This document shows, piece by piece, positions 43,801 through 58,800 of a DNA stretch of 64,000 nucleotides; the stretch's first letter is position 1; each line of letters opens with the position of its first letter. Source of the DNA: Mesostigma viride (lineage: Eukaryota; Streptophyta; Mesostigmatophyceae; Mesostigmatales; Mesostigmataceae); contig RPFO01000080.1 in assembly GCA_009746045.1 (NCBI GenBank), positions 4,156,981 to 4,220,980 on the forward strand, given 5' to 3'. The notes beneath the pieces are model-generated. The model saw nothing but the letters and a program-made list of their open reading frames with translations. It was not told where the DNA came from and made no database searches. Both the position numbers and the translations under genes were made by a program.

Positions 43801-46800
43801 TAAGGGCGAAGCCCATCATTTGGAGAGGTGCGTTAAGTGCGGACGCGCTGAGACGATTTCTATTGGCGTCTACTAATTGGACGATGCATCTTGGCGCAAA
43901 ACTCCTGACTGCGCACATTCACCGAATGCAGGACTTATGCTTGCGAATTAGCGCTCCTAGAAATTCAGTGGATGGATGGATGGATGGATGGATGCATGGA
44001 TGGATGGATGGATGGATGGATGGATGGATGGATGGATGGATGGATGGATGGATGGATGGATGGATGGATGGATGGATGGATGGATGGATGGATGGATGGA
44101 TGGATGGATGGATGGATGGATGGATGGATGGATGGATGGGTTACAGTTTGACGTGCGTTTTCCCCGGAATCCTTCCATCCTGTTTTTGTCGTACCATCTT
44201 GGCCGCAGAGTCAGGAGTTTTGCGCCAAGATCCATCGTCCAAGTAGTAGAGGCCAATGGAAATCGTCTCAGCGCGTCCGCTCTTCATGCACTGTCGAAAT
44301 AAATTGGCTTCGCCCTTTCTTCGAACCTTTGGTTCTTCTGAAAATGGGCTCCGCCGGACAAGTGTGTCGATGGATTCAGACAGTCAGAATAGTAGTATTT
44401 ATTTCGTACCAAGTATCCACCCATTCATGAAAAAATGCCGACAGGGCTTAAGCGGCGCACATGGAATCTTTTAGTACAAGTGGAACCTACGGCGCTGTCT
44501 CAGTCAGCGGCCCGGGCTAGCTGGGCAGCCTGCCGGACAAGCCTAGCCGAGTGGGGGGTCTCCGGACACCAACCGGACGTCCGCGCGGCCTCCGGGCAAT
44601 TGTGTCCAGACGGCCCGGCGGCCTCCGGACATTCGGACACAATGTCCGGATCAGGATCGTTAGCAGAAACACTGACTGTTATCTTACCTCCCCCTTCCTG
44701 TGGCGGATCTCCGGTTATTTCCGGTCTTTTTCAGGGGTCCTCGTGGTCGACGCGTGCGCCTTTTCCCGTTGGGCGAAAGTCGGCTCCTTTCGGAGATCGT
44801 CTGGGCCTTCGGGTCCCGTAGGCCTGAAGACGCCGTATTTTCGGTGTCGGACGGACGGCAGTCATCGAGTGATGTGCTGTTGGCGTACAGTCGCCCTGGA
44901 CGGGATGTGCTCGAATTTTACTGGCAGGTAGTAGGTCGACTGACCTGTTGGCAGACCGAAACTATGTCGCCGGCTCGTGTTGCTGACGGGGGTGGCGGGC
45001 CGTACCCCGGGTGGGTGGGAGGGCGCAGGGTGCGGGGGATTGGGCAGATGGCGTGTCGCTGAGGGGGTTGGGGGTTTCGGGGCGCGGGGGATCAGGCACA
45101 CCGGGCGGAGGGTGGTGGTGGGCCATACATCGACCAGTGGAATCCGGCCCCGCGCCTCTCCGTCGATAGTCCATGGTAGCCCTTCGATTATGATAGGACC
45201 TTCTAAAGATCATTCAATATATATCTCAATCTGGCTCAATTGACTGCTCTATACCACCCTCAGGGCAACCTGCATTACACCTCCTTTGCCCTCGTTCGCT
45301 TTGATGTCCCAGTGGGATGCGAAGCATCCCCCCCCTTTTTACTTGTTCCGCAGTGCGAACGTCGGTGGCACTGGACCTTCGTGGCAGTCAAAGGCCAGTA
45401 CATAAGTACAAAAGTCCTCGCATGAAGTCATGGTAGACCTCACTTAGTCATGGTAAACCTTTTTCGAATCTAATAAATAATTTGAATTGCTGACATCCAT
45501 ACCCATGCCTAAGCTAGAGACTGAGCATCAAGCAGGTAATCTACACATTTGCCAATGACCTATGCTGTGACTTGTGAGGGCAGAAATGAGAAATTAGCCC
45601 ATAGTCCATCGGCTAATTTGGCTTAGTTAGAATCAGGCGATTGCATGCCTGTCCTGAACACTTGTCCTGTAATTAGGACAAGGTGTTTTGCAAGTAGCTG
45701 ATTGGCTCGACCCATCCTTGTGTGGAAGGTTAGGGGGGCCATCCGTGGGCAAACCATGCAGGTTCGGGACAGAGATCACCTGTGATCCATAAGTTTTCAA
45801 ATTTTAATTTTCTAGTAGCACTGCTAAATCTTCGGCCATGGTCAAGAATATGCCTGATAGCTACTTGTTAACTCATAGTCCGTAAACTACCCGACCTGTC
45901 GGGTAGTTTAACAAACGGTCCAAATATTGCATATTCTGAAAGCCCTTGGCATATTGGTTGAGGGTAATTGGAGTTGTGGTCTATGAGTTATGATCTTTTC
46001 CATTTTTCGGGGTATGAAAGTGCCAAAAATGGGTCAGCGGACTAAGGGTTAAGTTACGGCCAATTACATATTTGTGCCACACTGAAGGTATGACAGTTGC
46101 GTTGCTATTTGATCGCACTCTGACATCTGACGTATATATTTGGACAGGAGAAGAAATTAGCACCGTGGACTATTCGTTTGCGTAAGTATTGCCATTGCTT
46201 ACTAGTTACTGACGTTCGGCACATTTACTACTGTGAGGTACGCTAGACTCGTTAGGTACGCCAAGATTGACCAGTGGCTGCCAAAGAAAAATTGTGCTAA
46301 GCATTGAATTCTTGCATGCAGTGGCATGGGTTTTATGTATGTGCATGGACATGGGTTTGTATGACCATGGTCTGTGACATGTGGCGTGGCTCGCACCTAT
46401 TTTAGGTGAGAGTCCATTTGGCGCCGCGCTGCGCCGTTGCTACATGCAATTGTTTGGTGACGTGAATAAGTTGAGCCATTACAGCATGTATGCTGCCCAA
46501 GGAAAGAAACCCAAGGTAGTGGTAGAGTACCTGGCGCGGCGCCATTGTACACCTCGTGTCCTTAGTCTAAGCGCGCCGCCTTGATCAAACGGCCATATTG
46601 CATGCGTTGGGACTTGCCTCGTGCAAGGTAGCCTTTTAATTTTGTTTAGACCTTTGTGTTAGAAATAGTGAGACTCCTAGGTAGCAAAGAAAGTGACAAT
46701 CGGGGTTCTTTGAACGGAGTTTCTTCTATACGTGAATGCGGGAACAAGAGGCCGCTGGATGAGCGGCTTATAGGTCGCAGTGTTTACTCGTAGCTGTTTG

Positions 46801-49800
46801 GCTAGAGCTTTTGTGATTAGTAGATGCAATATAGTGCATGGTTGAAAAATGAATTAAATAAAATGTGCGTTCCGCGCTTGGGTTGATTATACCCGGGCGG
46901 AACGGGGCGTGAGGTGCAGTGCCCCTGAAAAGAACAACCTACGCATTATTTAATACTAGCCGTGCAGATTCGGGATATTCTACCCCCGGTCTGTACGGTT
47001 AGCGTCTTACTAGCATCCACTAAACATAAGGGTTTAATGACGTCAGTTAGCTAGGGATAAGGGAGGTTTTGCGACTAAAAGCCGCTCTGGCTGGTTTTGT
47101 CGGCCTCTTTCTTTGCTCGTTGTCGTTGCGGCGGCAGCCGCAGCTATGGGTGCTGCGGAGCAAAATCCCAAAAGCACTGGTTGCACTGGCCACTTGGCCA
47201 GTGGTGAGACTTCCAGTTGTTAACCGGCCAGGCGTAGTTCCTCGCCCGGTTAACTAAAAGAAAAGAAAAAGATTACCTCCGGTCCGCACCTTTTCCCCAG
47301 CTTGGGGTCTTTGGTGGGCCGGATGCCGTGACAGGTGCTCAACTGTCGCTTGGTCGGCCCAGTGCGGGAGCTGGTGCTCCGTACCTGGGGATGCTTGCAC
47401 CCCGGGTTGGAGCCGGATGGCTGGCACTGGCGACCCGTGTCTCGGTCCGCGGCCTGCGGCTTTTTCTTCGGAAATTGCTGCTGGCCAGCAAACTTTGCAA
47501 TTGCCTTCCGCCGAGGGGGGGTGGTTGGGGCTGGGGACGGCGATGGGAAAAGCGTCTAAGCTAGAAATTTTTTCCCCACGCATAGAAACCTCGGGGGGGA
47601 ATGCGGTCTTGGCTGAACGGACTCTCGTTCAGCCAGGTGCCTGGGGCTGTGGCCTCGGGCATCCGGGCTGGCGGGGCCTGGGCTAGGTCCACGTTTTTTC
47701 TCGAAGCACCCCGGGTCTATGGGGAGACGGCCATAGCGGTACCGACTCGGGGCCCCGAGAGGGGTCATGATAGGCTGGCCGTGCGCAATCGCAGTGCAAA
47801 TGCGCTGGGCCTTTTTGGGCCTGGCCATGCATCCACAGCCGCCGGGCACACGCCTCCCGATGTGGGGGGGCTCCCGTTTTGCGGCAGGGCGGTCACTTGT
47901 GACAACGAGCAAGGTGGAGTGCGGCTTCAAGGGAAAGCCAGGGCGGGGGTGATTGGGCAACGTACTTCATGAAGGGCCTTGAACGGCGTGCCTCCGGGCA
48001 TGTCAATTAGTGTCACATGTATGCTTCCACTTATTGTTTTAATGAAGATGCTGGTTTTTGTGGGAGCTACGTGGGACATGAATCGGGGTTCTTTGAACGG
48101 AGTTTCTTCTATACGTGAATGCGGGAACAAGAGGCCGCTGGATGAGCGGCTTATAGGTCGCAGTGTTTACTCGTAGCTGTTTGGCTAGAGCTTTTGTGAT
48201 TAGTAGATGCAATATAGTGCATGGTTGAAAAATGAATTAAATAAAATGTGCGTTCCGCGCTTGGGTTGATTATACCCGGGCGGAACGGGGCGTGAGGTGC
48301 AGTGCCCCTGAAAAGAACAACCTACGCATTATTTAATACTAGCCGTGCAGATTCGGGATATTCTACCCCCGGTCTGTACGGTTAGCGTCTTACTAGCATC
48401 CACTAAACATAAGGGTTTAATGACGTCAGTTAGCTAGGGATAAGGGAGGTTTTGCGACTAAAAGCCGCTCTGGCTGGTTTTGTCGGCCTCTTTCTTTGCT
48501 CCCCACCCACCCACCCTTGTCTTGGTTGCCTCTAGGGCAACGTACTTCATGAAGGGCCTTGAACGGCGTGCCTCCGGGCATGTCAATTAGTGTCACATGT
48601 ATGCTTCCACTTATTGTTTTAATGAAGATGCTGGTTTTTGTGGGAGCTACGTGGGACATGAATGAGTTTATTAATCATTGCAAATTTAATCTCGGACCAC
48701 CACCGTTTCACTGCCAAAGCCATGCTGCGGTTCCCGGGTGGGGACCATAAGCGTCCTTAGCCATACTCGTGGCTCGGACTGCAAAGGTAAGCAAGTGCTT
48801 TGCCCCTCACGCTTTGCAACCTTCCAGCAATGCGGCTGGCATGCGTACATTTACACTTAGCTTAGTGCAATGCGCTTTGACAGTGGCGGCATACCATGAC
48901 AAGGGTCGACTAGCCACACTGGTCAGCACAAAACAGCCTGACTCCACAGTAAACGAGTCACTATAAATCTGACGTACACAATTACGGTACCGATGATAGT
49001 ACATCCGGCACTCAATAACTTTTGATAAACTTGACTAAATTTCGCCGCAAAAATTGCGACACACTCGTCAGCATAATCACTATTTTTCTGGTCCGGCCTG
49101 GAAAAGAGTAGGCGGGCTTACATTAAATTACCACAATACCTCTCTTTACAAAGACGGCTAAATTTCAATGACAACACTGGGCACATACAGGCTAAATAAA
49201 TATATATAATAGCCTAGACACTTCTTTTCTTCTTATTTGCAATAAGCCAAATGACCTAGCCATGGCAGCCAGTCCCTAGAAGAGGATGCTGCTCAAGGAT
49301 AATTGTCTAATAAACATGACATGGATCCACTGTGTCCAGATAATTGATTTCAAGTCGCTGTGTGTTGGGCCATGAGGTCTAGCCTTCATGAAACAATGTA
49401 CTTTTCCTCCGCATACCAGATACACTGATAACGAAATGGGTTCCCCCTGCGTCCGCCGGGAAACCGTAGCGGCCACATGGGGGGCGGCGGTGGAGCCGTG
49501 GCAGCATGCAGAGGCGGGGGCCAGGGGAGAGAACGGTACCGGAGTGCATCCCTGCTATCAAGGATTGAGATGGCCTTGGTGGCCAGGAAGGGAATGTGGG
49601 ACAACTCAAGTGTTTGGAGATATGTGCTGGGCCCCAGCTGATGGCGTTACAACCACCAACTTGATTTGTACGGTGACTTTGAATGATGTGGTATATGCTC
49701 ATATTTATAAAGCCAATAGCACACTTAACTGTAACGCAAGTGGTTCTGTTGGTGGGGAGGAACTCCAATGGACCAAAAGCTAGGAATGTATTTGTTGATC

Positions 49801-52800
49801 TTTGCTCATTTTATATGTGATATTTGGACGGGCTCAAAGGGACCAACCTGCTGTAGGTAGCGTAGTAGTAGCGCCTGTAGTTAATATTGCCTGGCAAGCA
49901 ATGTTTGGTCTACTAAGCTACTTGGCTTGTAGAGATTCTATTTCCGGTTAGAACAATCCAGAAATGCGTTCATTCTGACAAGTATTGCTTGAGATATGAG
50001 CAAAATACTGTTCTACTACATTATACTTGGATTCGGTGATTCTACGGCGGTTCTTCAAGTGACACGTGGCGTACGAAGTCTTATCACAGTGTATGACAGG
50101 ACATTTAGTCCCCGACACTGCTGTCTGGTCCGTGCTATTGATTAGACGTGATATTGAGTGACTGGACTTGTGCGAAAAGATTTTGACGTGACTATTCGTG
50201 GATAACGGGCCTAGATCTGGTGGTCCAGAGTTAAGGACTGAACCAACGTGAGACGACCTGTCCTATCAGTCGTCTGGATGTGACTGCGTCACATGATTAG
50301 CATATAATGAATAGGCTGTTGCCACTTGGAAGTACCACTTAACCACTTTCCCTGCACTTGCGTCCTCGCACTTTCAGCGTTGACTCTCACGTACTCTCGT
50401 ACAACTGGGCTGGTATCCATAGCCAGCGCTGTAAACGCTGGATGGCTATTGATTAGTATAACTCCTTCCTCAGCAGATATTAATCATGGCAGACTGAACG
50501 CAGTTCAGTCGGGCCCTTTTAACTCCTGTCACGGGGGTACTCCACCTGCCGGCTCTTTTGTGCCGGCGGTGCGGAGGTTGGACCCGTGGTACAGGGATTG
50601 GTAGCTTCTACAGTACATCGCTAGACCATGTACTGTACTGGCGCCTAGGCGCGGCGCAAGTGTATGGACAGTCGGCAATTAGAGTGGTGTAGGGGACGTC
50701 TGGAGGCCTCTTTTCAGCTCCCACCCACCCACCCACCCACCCACCCACCCACCCACCCACCCACCCACCCACCCACCCACCCACCCACCCACCCACCCAC
50801 CCACCCACCCACCCACCCACCCACCCACCCACCCACCCACCCACCCACCCACCCACCCACCCACCCACCCACCCACCCACCCACCCACCCACCCACCCAC
50901 CCACCCACCCACCCACCCACCCACCCACCCATGCTGCTTAGAGGACCTCATGTGTTTGGAGATATGATGAGCTGGGGCCCAGCATGGGTTACAACAACGA
51001 GCCTAGTAATGATTTGTACAGAAACTTCGAATGGCGTGGTGTAGGCTCTACTTTATGAAGCCTAGCACACTCAACTGTAATACAAGTGTTTCTCTTGGTC
51101 GAGCTCCCATGGACCAAAAGCTAAGAATGTATGTTGTTATTGATTAGACTTCTGGGGAAAAGCAGCGCATCACGCAAGCAAGTGTCAACAAGGAGCGAGC
51201 AGAGCCAGAGACAGGCCCAAATGCATGCAAGTTCATGTGGGTCCTCATCAGCCAAGAGCGATGCACTCGCCAATGGTAGCAAGGCCCATCAGGATGACCT
51301 TCAGAGAATGCAGCTGCACTTTTTTGCATATATTGTTTAAAATATGAGATCGGCCACATCGTTCTAATCGAGCCCAAGATGAAAGTTGAATCATTGAAAA
51401 AGCGGCAAGCAGTCAATATCAAAGAGACAACCAGCGCAGGCCAGAAATCGGGAGAATCCGGACCATGGTAGCTCGAGCCTGCCGTTATCTTTTCCGCGTT
51501 TTCGAGTCGTTCAGGATGATGAAGATGAATGGTGATGGAAATGTGTATCCTTGTGCATTGAAATTATGGCTGGCTTACGTGTGGAGCGACTAGATGACCT
51601 AGACGGTGGGGCCGGAAACAGCATGCTTGATCAGGGCGTGTGTTTCTAGCCTAGCTGGCCGGGAGTGTCTAGTGGTGAGCACCATTGCTGCGATCGCTCT
51701 CCCACCATTTACGAGGAAATACCCGCAAATGGAAAACCACTGAAAAGGTCTAGCTAGTCAGTCATCACGTTAGCCATGCCATGATTCCAAACGTCCAAGA
51801 ACTGCACACGGTGCAAAGGCAAAAAGCCGGAGGACAGCACTTTCAAATGTGCGGCGGGAACCAAAGTCAATATGCCCAGCTCGCCTGGTCCCATGTTTTC
51901 ATACTACAAGTTTTCGTCGTAATGACATTCACCACCCGACATTTGAGGGCTACTTGCGAGGCAGCCACCTAGGAATGCCTGGAACGTAGGAAGCTGGCAT
52001 GAGCAAATTAACCTACATACTATACAGGGAGTCTAGAGACCCCAGCTCAGGTGGGATGGTGCCGCTCAGCTTGTTAACAAATAGAATCCTGCGGGCAAAC
52101 AGCGCATCACGCATGCAAGTATCAACAAGGAGTGAGCAGAGTCAGAGAGAATCTCACTTGCATGGGCCCTTCTCAACCAAGAGCGATGCACTCGACAATG
52201 GTAGCCAGGCCCACAAGGATGACCTTCAGTCCTTCACTGAGGCTGCACATGTATACAGGTTGTTTGAAACATGAGATGTGTGGTAGAAGGCAGGTATCGG
52301 CCACATCATCCTAATCGAGCCCAAGACGAAAGCTCAATCACTAGAAAAGCGGCAAGAAGTGAATATGCCCAAGTCACCCAATTTTACGTTTTCGTTGTCA
52401 ATCGCCATCGAGCAACTCAGAGGGCATTGATGACACAGCCACCTGGGAATGCCTGGAATGTGAGCAGCTGCAGCACGAGCAAATTGGCTTACATCTCGTT
52501 CAGGGAGGCTAAAGACCCCAGTTGAGGTGGGATGAAGCCGCTCAGCCTGTTCCAGTGCAGGTCCCTGTGAGCAGGGACAAGCAGCACATCACGCATGCCA
52601 GTGTCGACAAGGAGTAAGCAGAGACTTGGAGGCAGCTCAAATGCACGCAACTCTGTGGCCCTCATCAACCACGAGCGACACACTTGCGACAGGTGGCAAC
52701 GCTGCAAGAAAGCTTACATACATGGGTCTCCTTGCTCTACTTTTCATGCATCACCGCATGACATCAAATACATCACAATCCAGTGTGCTAGCTTCAAAGG

Positions 52801-55800
52801 TGGCACATCAAACTGACTAGCTAAACCAGCTGAACCCCAGGGCCACCCGTACGTATGATGAGGGGACCACACAGCAGCACAGGGCCAGTGGTCCACAACA
52901 GCGAATATTCTGGGCATCATTCTGAGCATCTGGTTGTGGACCCATCAGGTTGGACCAAGAACAACCTCATTTCAAATGTAATCTAAAGTAATCCATATGA
53001 TATCATAAAAATGCCCTTTCAACTGTGATCTGATACTGATGAAGTATGCCTGGCGTGATCATATCTGCGCCACATCGGACATGCACAGACTGTGTACACG
53101 TCAGTTAGTCAGCTGCCTCGTCATAGATTCTCAGCTCTGACATGTCATAGGTCAGCTGACATGAAACAGACTAGTCAGCTGCCCATTAGGATCCACTTGG
53201 CATAGGTATCAATCCCTAATTACTACACTGGCCATAACTTCCTTGTTTGTGGGCCAAACCACACGGGATAAAAAACATTAGCTAAGGTACAACAACCTCT
53301 AGCTTATTAGGTACATGCACATAGAAGTAATGCATGCTAGATGGGTACAATACCCCAGACACAACTGAAATAGCTTATATTGTTTAAAATACTACTACTA
53401 TTATGATATTTTGTAAGGCAAAAGACTGCTATGATTTCCTAATTGTGCCCAGGATGAAAGTCAACCATGATAAAAAATGCAGCAAGCAATCTTGCAGCAC
53501 CCAGATCCCCTAACTTTCTTCGTAATTTGTGGACCCAGCAATTGTGGGCTAGTGACGAGGCAGCCACCTGGGAATGCCTGGACATATAAGCAGCTGGCAC
53601 AGCCCATTCAAGTTACAGGTACTGCAGGGAGGCTAACGACCCCAGCTCTGGTGGGATGACACCGCTCAGGCTGTTGTTGTACAGGTCCCTGTGAGCAGGG
53701 GCAAGCAGCACATCACGCATGCAAGTGTCGACAAGGAGTAAGCAGAGACAGGGAGGCAGCACAAACGCATGCAAGTTCATGTGGCATCTCATCAGCCAAT
53801 AGCGATGCACTTTATAAGCTCTTGCCCACTCCATATTCGACACGCAGAAGAGGCTCAAAGGAGTCGGCCCAGCAAGTCGTAGAAGAAGTTTCTATCAAGC
53901 GGCAATGTCAAACATCCGCACCTAGATTTACTAAGCAGAATGATAAATAGTTGCAAAATCGCTGCAGCTCCTACTCATATACCGCAAGCCCAAGAAAGAA
54001 TGTTAACCATATACATACAAGCAACGAGGCAAGCAGATAAGGTGCCAAACTGCCGAATTCCACGTTTGCTTTATGATGATTGATCACCACCACACTATTG
54101 TGGGCTACTGACGAGGTCGTGAGAATGCACCCTGGCACGCACGCGGCACCAGCCAATTAAGAGGTGCACTAGCCAATGGTATACCAATGCCAAACAGCAT
54201 GACCTTCAGAGGCTTCAAGTCCCGTGGTTGCAATATTTTTTGTTAAAATTACGAGTATGGAATCTTTATAAGGCAAGCATTATCTGCAGCGTCATCCAAA
54301 TTGTGCCCAAGATAAACGTTTAACCAGTAAAAACGCGGCAATCAGTCAATATGACCAACTTCAGCCCAATTTTTACAATTATTGCTTCACAGTCACCATT
54401 CAGCTGTTTCGGGCGAGGCGGCCCTTGATGCAGCCACAAGGGAATGCCTGCCACGTACACGGCTGGCACGAGCAAAACGACCTACAAGCCCGTCATGGCG
54501 GCTTAAAACGCAAATTAATTGACTTACAAGTACTGCAGGGCGACTAGAGACCCCAGCTTCCGTGGAATGATGCCGCTCAACTTGTTGTCGGACAGAAACC
54601 TGCGGGCATAGACAAGCAGCGCATCACGAATGCAAATGTCAACAAGTAGGGAGACCCAGAGATGCAGCCCAAATGCACCCAAGTTCGAGTGGACCATCAT
54701 CAGCCAAGAGCGATGCACCTGCAAATGGTGGCAACACCAAAGGGGAAGACCTCGCCTTCAGCTTCCGCACTTGTTTCCATTGTGCGAAGTGTGATAATTT
54801 TACAAGGCAAGGCAAGGATTGGCCACGTTGTCAAAATGGAGCCCGAGATAGAAAGGTCAACCATGGAAAACAACTCGGCAAGCAATCAAAATGGCCAACC
54901 TGTCCGCGCTTGCCTCATGCCAAACACCACCCAGCTGTAGCGTGCCGACTATGATCCAGGCTGACTCGCCATTCTAGTGTGCAAATACAGGGTTAGCAAA
55001 AAGATAAATAGTTTGAAGGATAGAGACTAGGTTGAAGGATATAGATGAGAAAGATATAGATAATCATTGTTGCTACTGAGGGTGATCCGAAGTTGATACC
55101 GTCAGATATATTTCTTTTATGTGTGTCGGTGATCAACATTTGGGGCAACATCTAAGCAGCGGCATTGAGTTATATAATTAAGAGCGGGAAAAGAATTGAG
55201 CCCGGCCTTAGCTAGGTGATTCTACTTTTGTCCCCTTTTGTGGCACGCTGCCTTGCCCCAGATAGCATTTTTTCTCGACACATTTTTTGTGCCTGATCGA
55301 GCAAGTGCATGACGCAACTTGGTGTTCCATCTGCCGGCGCTTACATAAGACTGCCGGGGCCTTTGCGTCACATAATATGGTATAAAACTCTCAGATCCAT
55401 GTAATCACTACGCCATTAGCAAAGAAACCTAGGCAGTGGCAAGTCTATTGTAACACAATGTAGCTCTCACAAACCTAGCCAGAAAACTGGCCCATCGTTG
55501 CCACCACAGATCCGTTTCAGGCAGCAGCGGCCTCAATAGGTTCGTCACGTCCGTGACGAACCCTATAACCTAGCTACACTGTAACAGCTTCCCTTCCATC
55601 TCACTACCAAGAAACTATGTTCAGAGAACCACAATAAATGTAGTAGTATGGCCTCTAGACTTTAGTGTGTAGTGGTTGTCACCAAGGACATGACCTGTTA
55701 GCCCTACGTTTGGCCCGATTATTTCAGCACTCTACAATAAACTTCAGGTCGTCGCAAAAAGGATAAAGGTCTTTGGGTAAAGTCAATCCCTCAACCTGAA

Positions 55801-58800
55801 TGTCGAAATGAATTTAAGAATAAACTATGTCTGACTTCCATACCCATGCAATAGGCTGCTCGAGAATCATCGGAACATCAAGCAGGTAATTTATTACATA
55901 TGCCCAGGGCTTACATCATGGGTGAGGTAACTGAAGCCCACAGTCGACTAACATCGTCACTGACAGGCGATTGCCTGTCTGGGACAATTGTCCCGTAGTT
56001 AGGATTTAAGAGGCGGCTTTCTGCATGCAGCCACATTTATAGGCCAGGAATGTTACAGCAGCTCATGTGCGCTATTAATGATGTCCTAAATTTCAATGTA
56101 GCCACCTGGGAATGCCTGACACTAAGCGGCACGCATAACCTGAATGGCTTACAACGCATACAGGGAGGCTACAGATCCCAGCTGAGGTGGGATGGTGCCG
56201 CTCAGCCTGTTCAAGTGCAGCTCAAATGCCCGTGAGTTTACATTCAGGACCTCATCAACCACGAGCGACGCTCGCGACCAGTGACCAGCACAAGAAAGGT
56301 CTTGCTGCTGCATCATCCTGGTATGAATGATATGGGTGACCATGCGCTTTTAATAGAGACCCAGATGAAAAGTCAACCATGCAAAACGGTATGGAGCGAA
56401 AACGCCTGGCCATGCCCATTGCCACACTTTCCTGCCGTGAACCACCACCGTGCGATTGGGGGCTGTTGCCGAAGTAATGCAGCCATTCACAAATGCCAGG
56501 CCTCAAAGCCTAACCAGCTGGCATAAATTTAAAAAATGACTTACAAGTGCTGCAGGGAGGATAGAGACCCCAGCTCCAGTGGGATAACACCGCTCAGGCT
56601 GTTATAGTGGAAGCTCCTGTGGCCACAAAAACAAGCAGCGCATCATGCATGCAGGTGTCAACAAGGAGTACGCAGAGCCGAGGAGGCAGCTCGAATGCCC
56701 GCGAGTTCACGTGGGTCCTCATCAACCAACAGCGATGTGCTTGCAACTGGTGGCAAACACAAGAAACGTCCTGCTGCTGCATTATCCTGCATGGTATGAA
56801 TGATGAGATTCTCAAAGGGTGGCCATGCCGTTGTAATATGTAGAGCCCCAGATGAAAGTCGACCATGCAAAACGGTATGCAGCGAAAATGCCAGGCCGAC
56901 CTGCCCAATTCCACGTCTGGCGTCAACCTCCACCCAGACATTGTGGGCTTTTGACGAGGTGATGCAGCCACTGGGAAATGCCAGGCCCCAATACAAAACC
57001 AGCTGGCACAAAAAGGTTGACTTACAGGCGCCACAGGGAGGATAGAGACCCCAGCTCCGGCGGGATGACACCACTCATTCTGTTATAGGACGTGTACCTG
57101 TGGGCACGAACAAGCAGCGCATCATGCATGCAGGCGTCAACAAGGAGTCCGCAGGGCCAGGGAGGCAGCCCAAATTCGCGCGAGTTCACATTGGCCCTCA
57201 TCAACCACGAGCGATGCACTAGCGATTGGTGGCAAGCACAAGACAGGTCCTGCTGCTGCATTATCCTGGTACGAATGATGAGACTCCTACAGGGTGGCCA
57301 TGCGCTTATAATAGAATACCAGATGAAAAGTCAACCATGCAAAAAAGTATGCAGTGAAAATGCCAGGCCGACCCGCCCAATGCCACGTCTGGCATCAACC
57401 TCCACCCAGCAATTGTGGGCTGTTGACGAGGTAATGCAGCCACTGGGAAATGCCAGGCCCCAAATACTTAACCAGCTGGCAAAAATAAACTGACTCACAG
57501 GTACCACAGGGAGGATAGAGACCCCAGCTCCGGTGGGATGACACCGCTCAGCCTGTTAGAGTGCAGCACCCTGTGGGCAGTAACAAGCAGTGCGTCGTGC
57601 ATGCAAGTGTCAAGAAGGAGTCCGCAGAGCCAGGGAGGAAGCTCGAATGCCCGCGATTTCACATTGGCCCTCATCAACCAAGAGCGATGCGCTTGCGACT
57701 GGTGGCAAGCACAAGAAACGTCCTGCTGCTGCATTATCCTGCATGGTATGAATGATGAGATTCTTAAAGGGTGGCCATGCTGTTGTAATAGAGACCCAGA
57801 TGAAAAGTCAACATGCGAAACGGTATGGGGTCCCGGCCGACCTGCCTACTGCTACATTTCCCTGACGTCAACCCCCACCCAGCAATTTGTGGGCTGTTGA
57901 CGAGGCAATGCAGCCATTGGCAAATGCCAGGCCACAAAGCTGGAACAAATAATTTGACTTACAAGTACCGCAGGGAGGCTAGAGACCCCAGCTCTGGTGG
58001 GATGACACCGCTCAGGCTGGTAGAGTACACCCACCTGTGATAAGAGACAAGCAGCGCATCGTGCATGCAAGTGCATGTAAACAAGGAGTATGCAGAGCCA
58101 GGGAGGCAGATCAAATGCCCGCGATTTCACATGGGCCCTCATCAACCAAGAGCGATGCGCTTGAGACTGTTGACAGGCACAAGAAAGGTCTTGCTGCTGC
58201 ATTATCCTGGTATGAGTATCTTAAAGGGTGACCGTTGTAATATGTAGAGCCCCAGATAAAATGTCAACCATGTAAAATCATATGGAGCGAAAATGCCCGT
58301 CCAACCTGACCAATGCTGCATTTCCCTGACGCCAACCACCACCCACCAACTGTGGGCTGTTGACGAGGTGATGCAGCCACTGGGAAATGCCAGGCCCCAA
58401 AACACAACCAGCTGGCACAAATAATTTGACTTACAGCTCCTGCAGGGAGGCTAACCAACCCAGCTCCCGTGGGATGACACCGCTCAGCCTGTTATTGGAC
58501 AGCACCCTGTGGGCAGGAACAAGCATTACACCACGCATGCAGCTGTCAACACGGAGTACGCAGGGCCAGGGTCCCAAGCAGCTTGAATGCCCGCAACTTC
58601 ACATTGGCCATCATCAACCAAGAGCAATGCGCTTGAGACTGTTGACAGGCACAAGACAAGTCCCGCTGCTGCATTACCTGGTATGAATGATGCGATTCTT
58701 AAAGGGTGGCCGTGCTGTTGTAATAGAGACCCAGATGAAAAGTCAACCATGCAAAACGGTATGCAGTGAAAATGCCCGCCGACCTGCCCAATGCCACGTT

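Noticed and set aside
47254-47960. Open frames in the internal region of the split-repeat element
   Set aside because: Frames on opposite strands overlap, are GC-driven and match no transposon protein I know.
50608-51044. Thr-His-Pro-Pro and Gly-Gly-Trp-Val repeat proteins
   Set aside because: They are translations of the (CCCA)n microsatellite.
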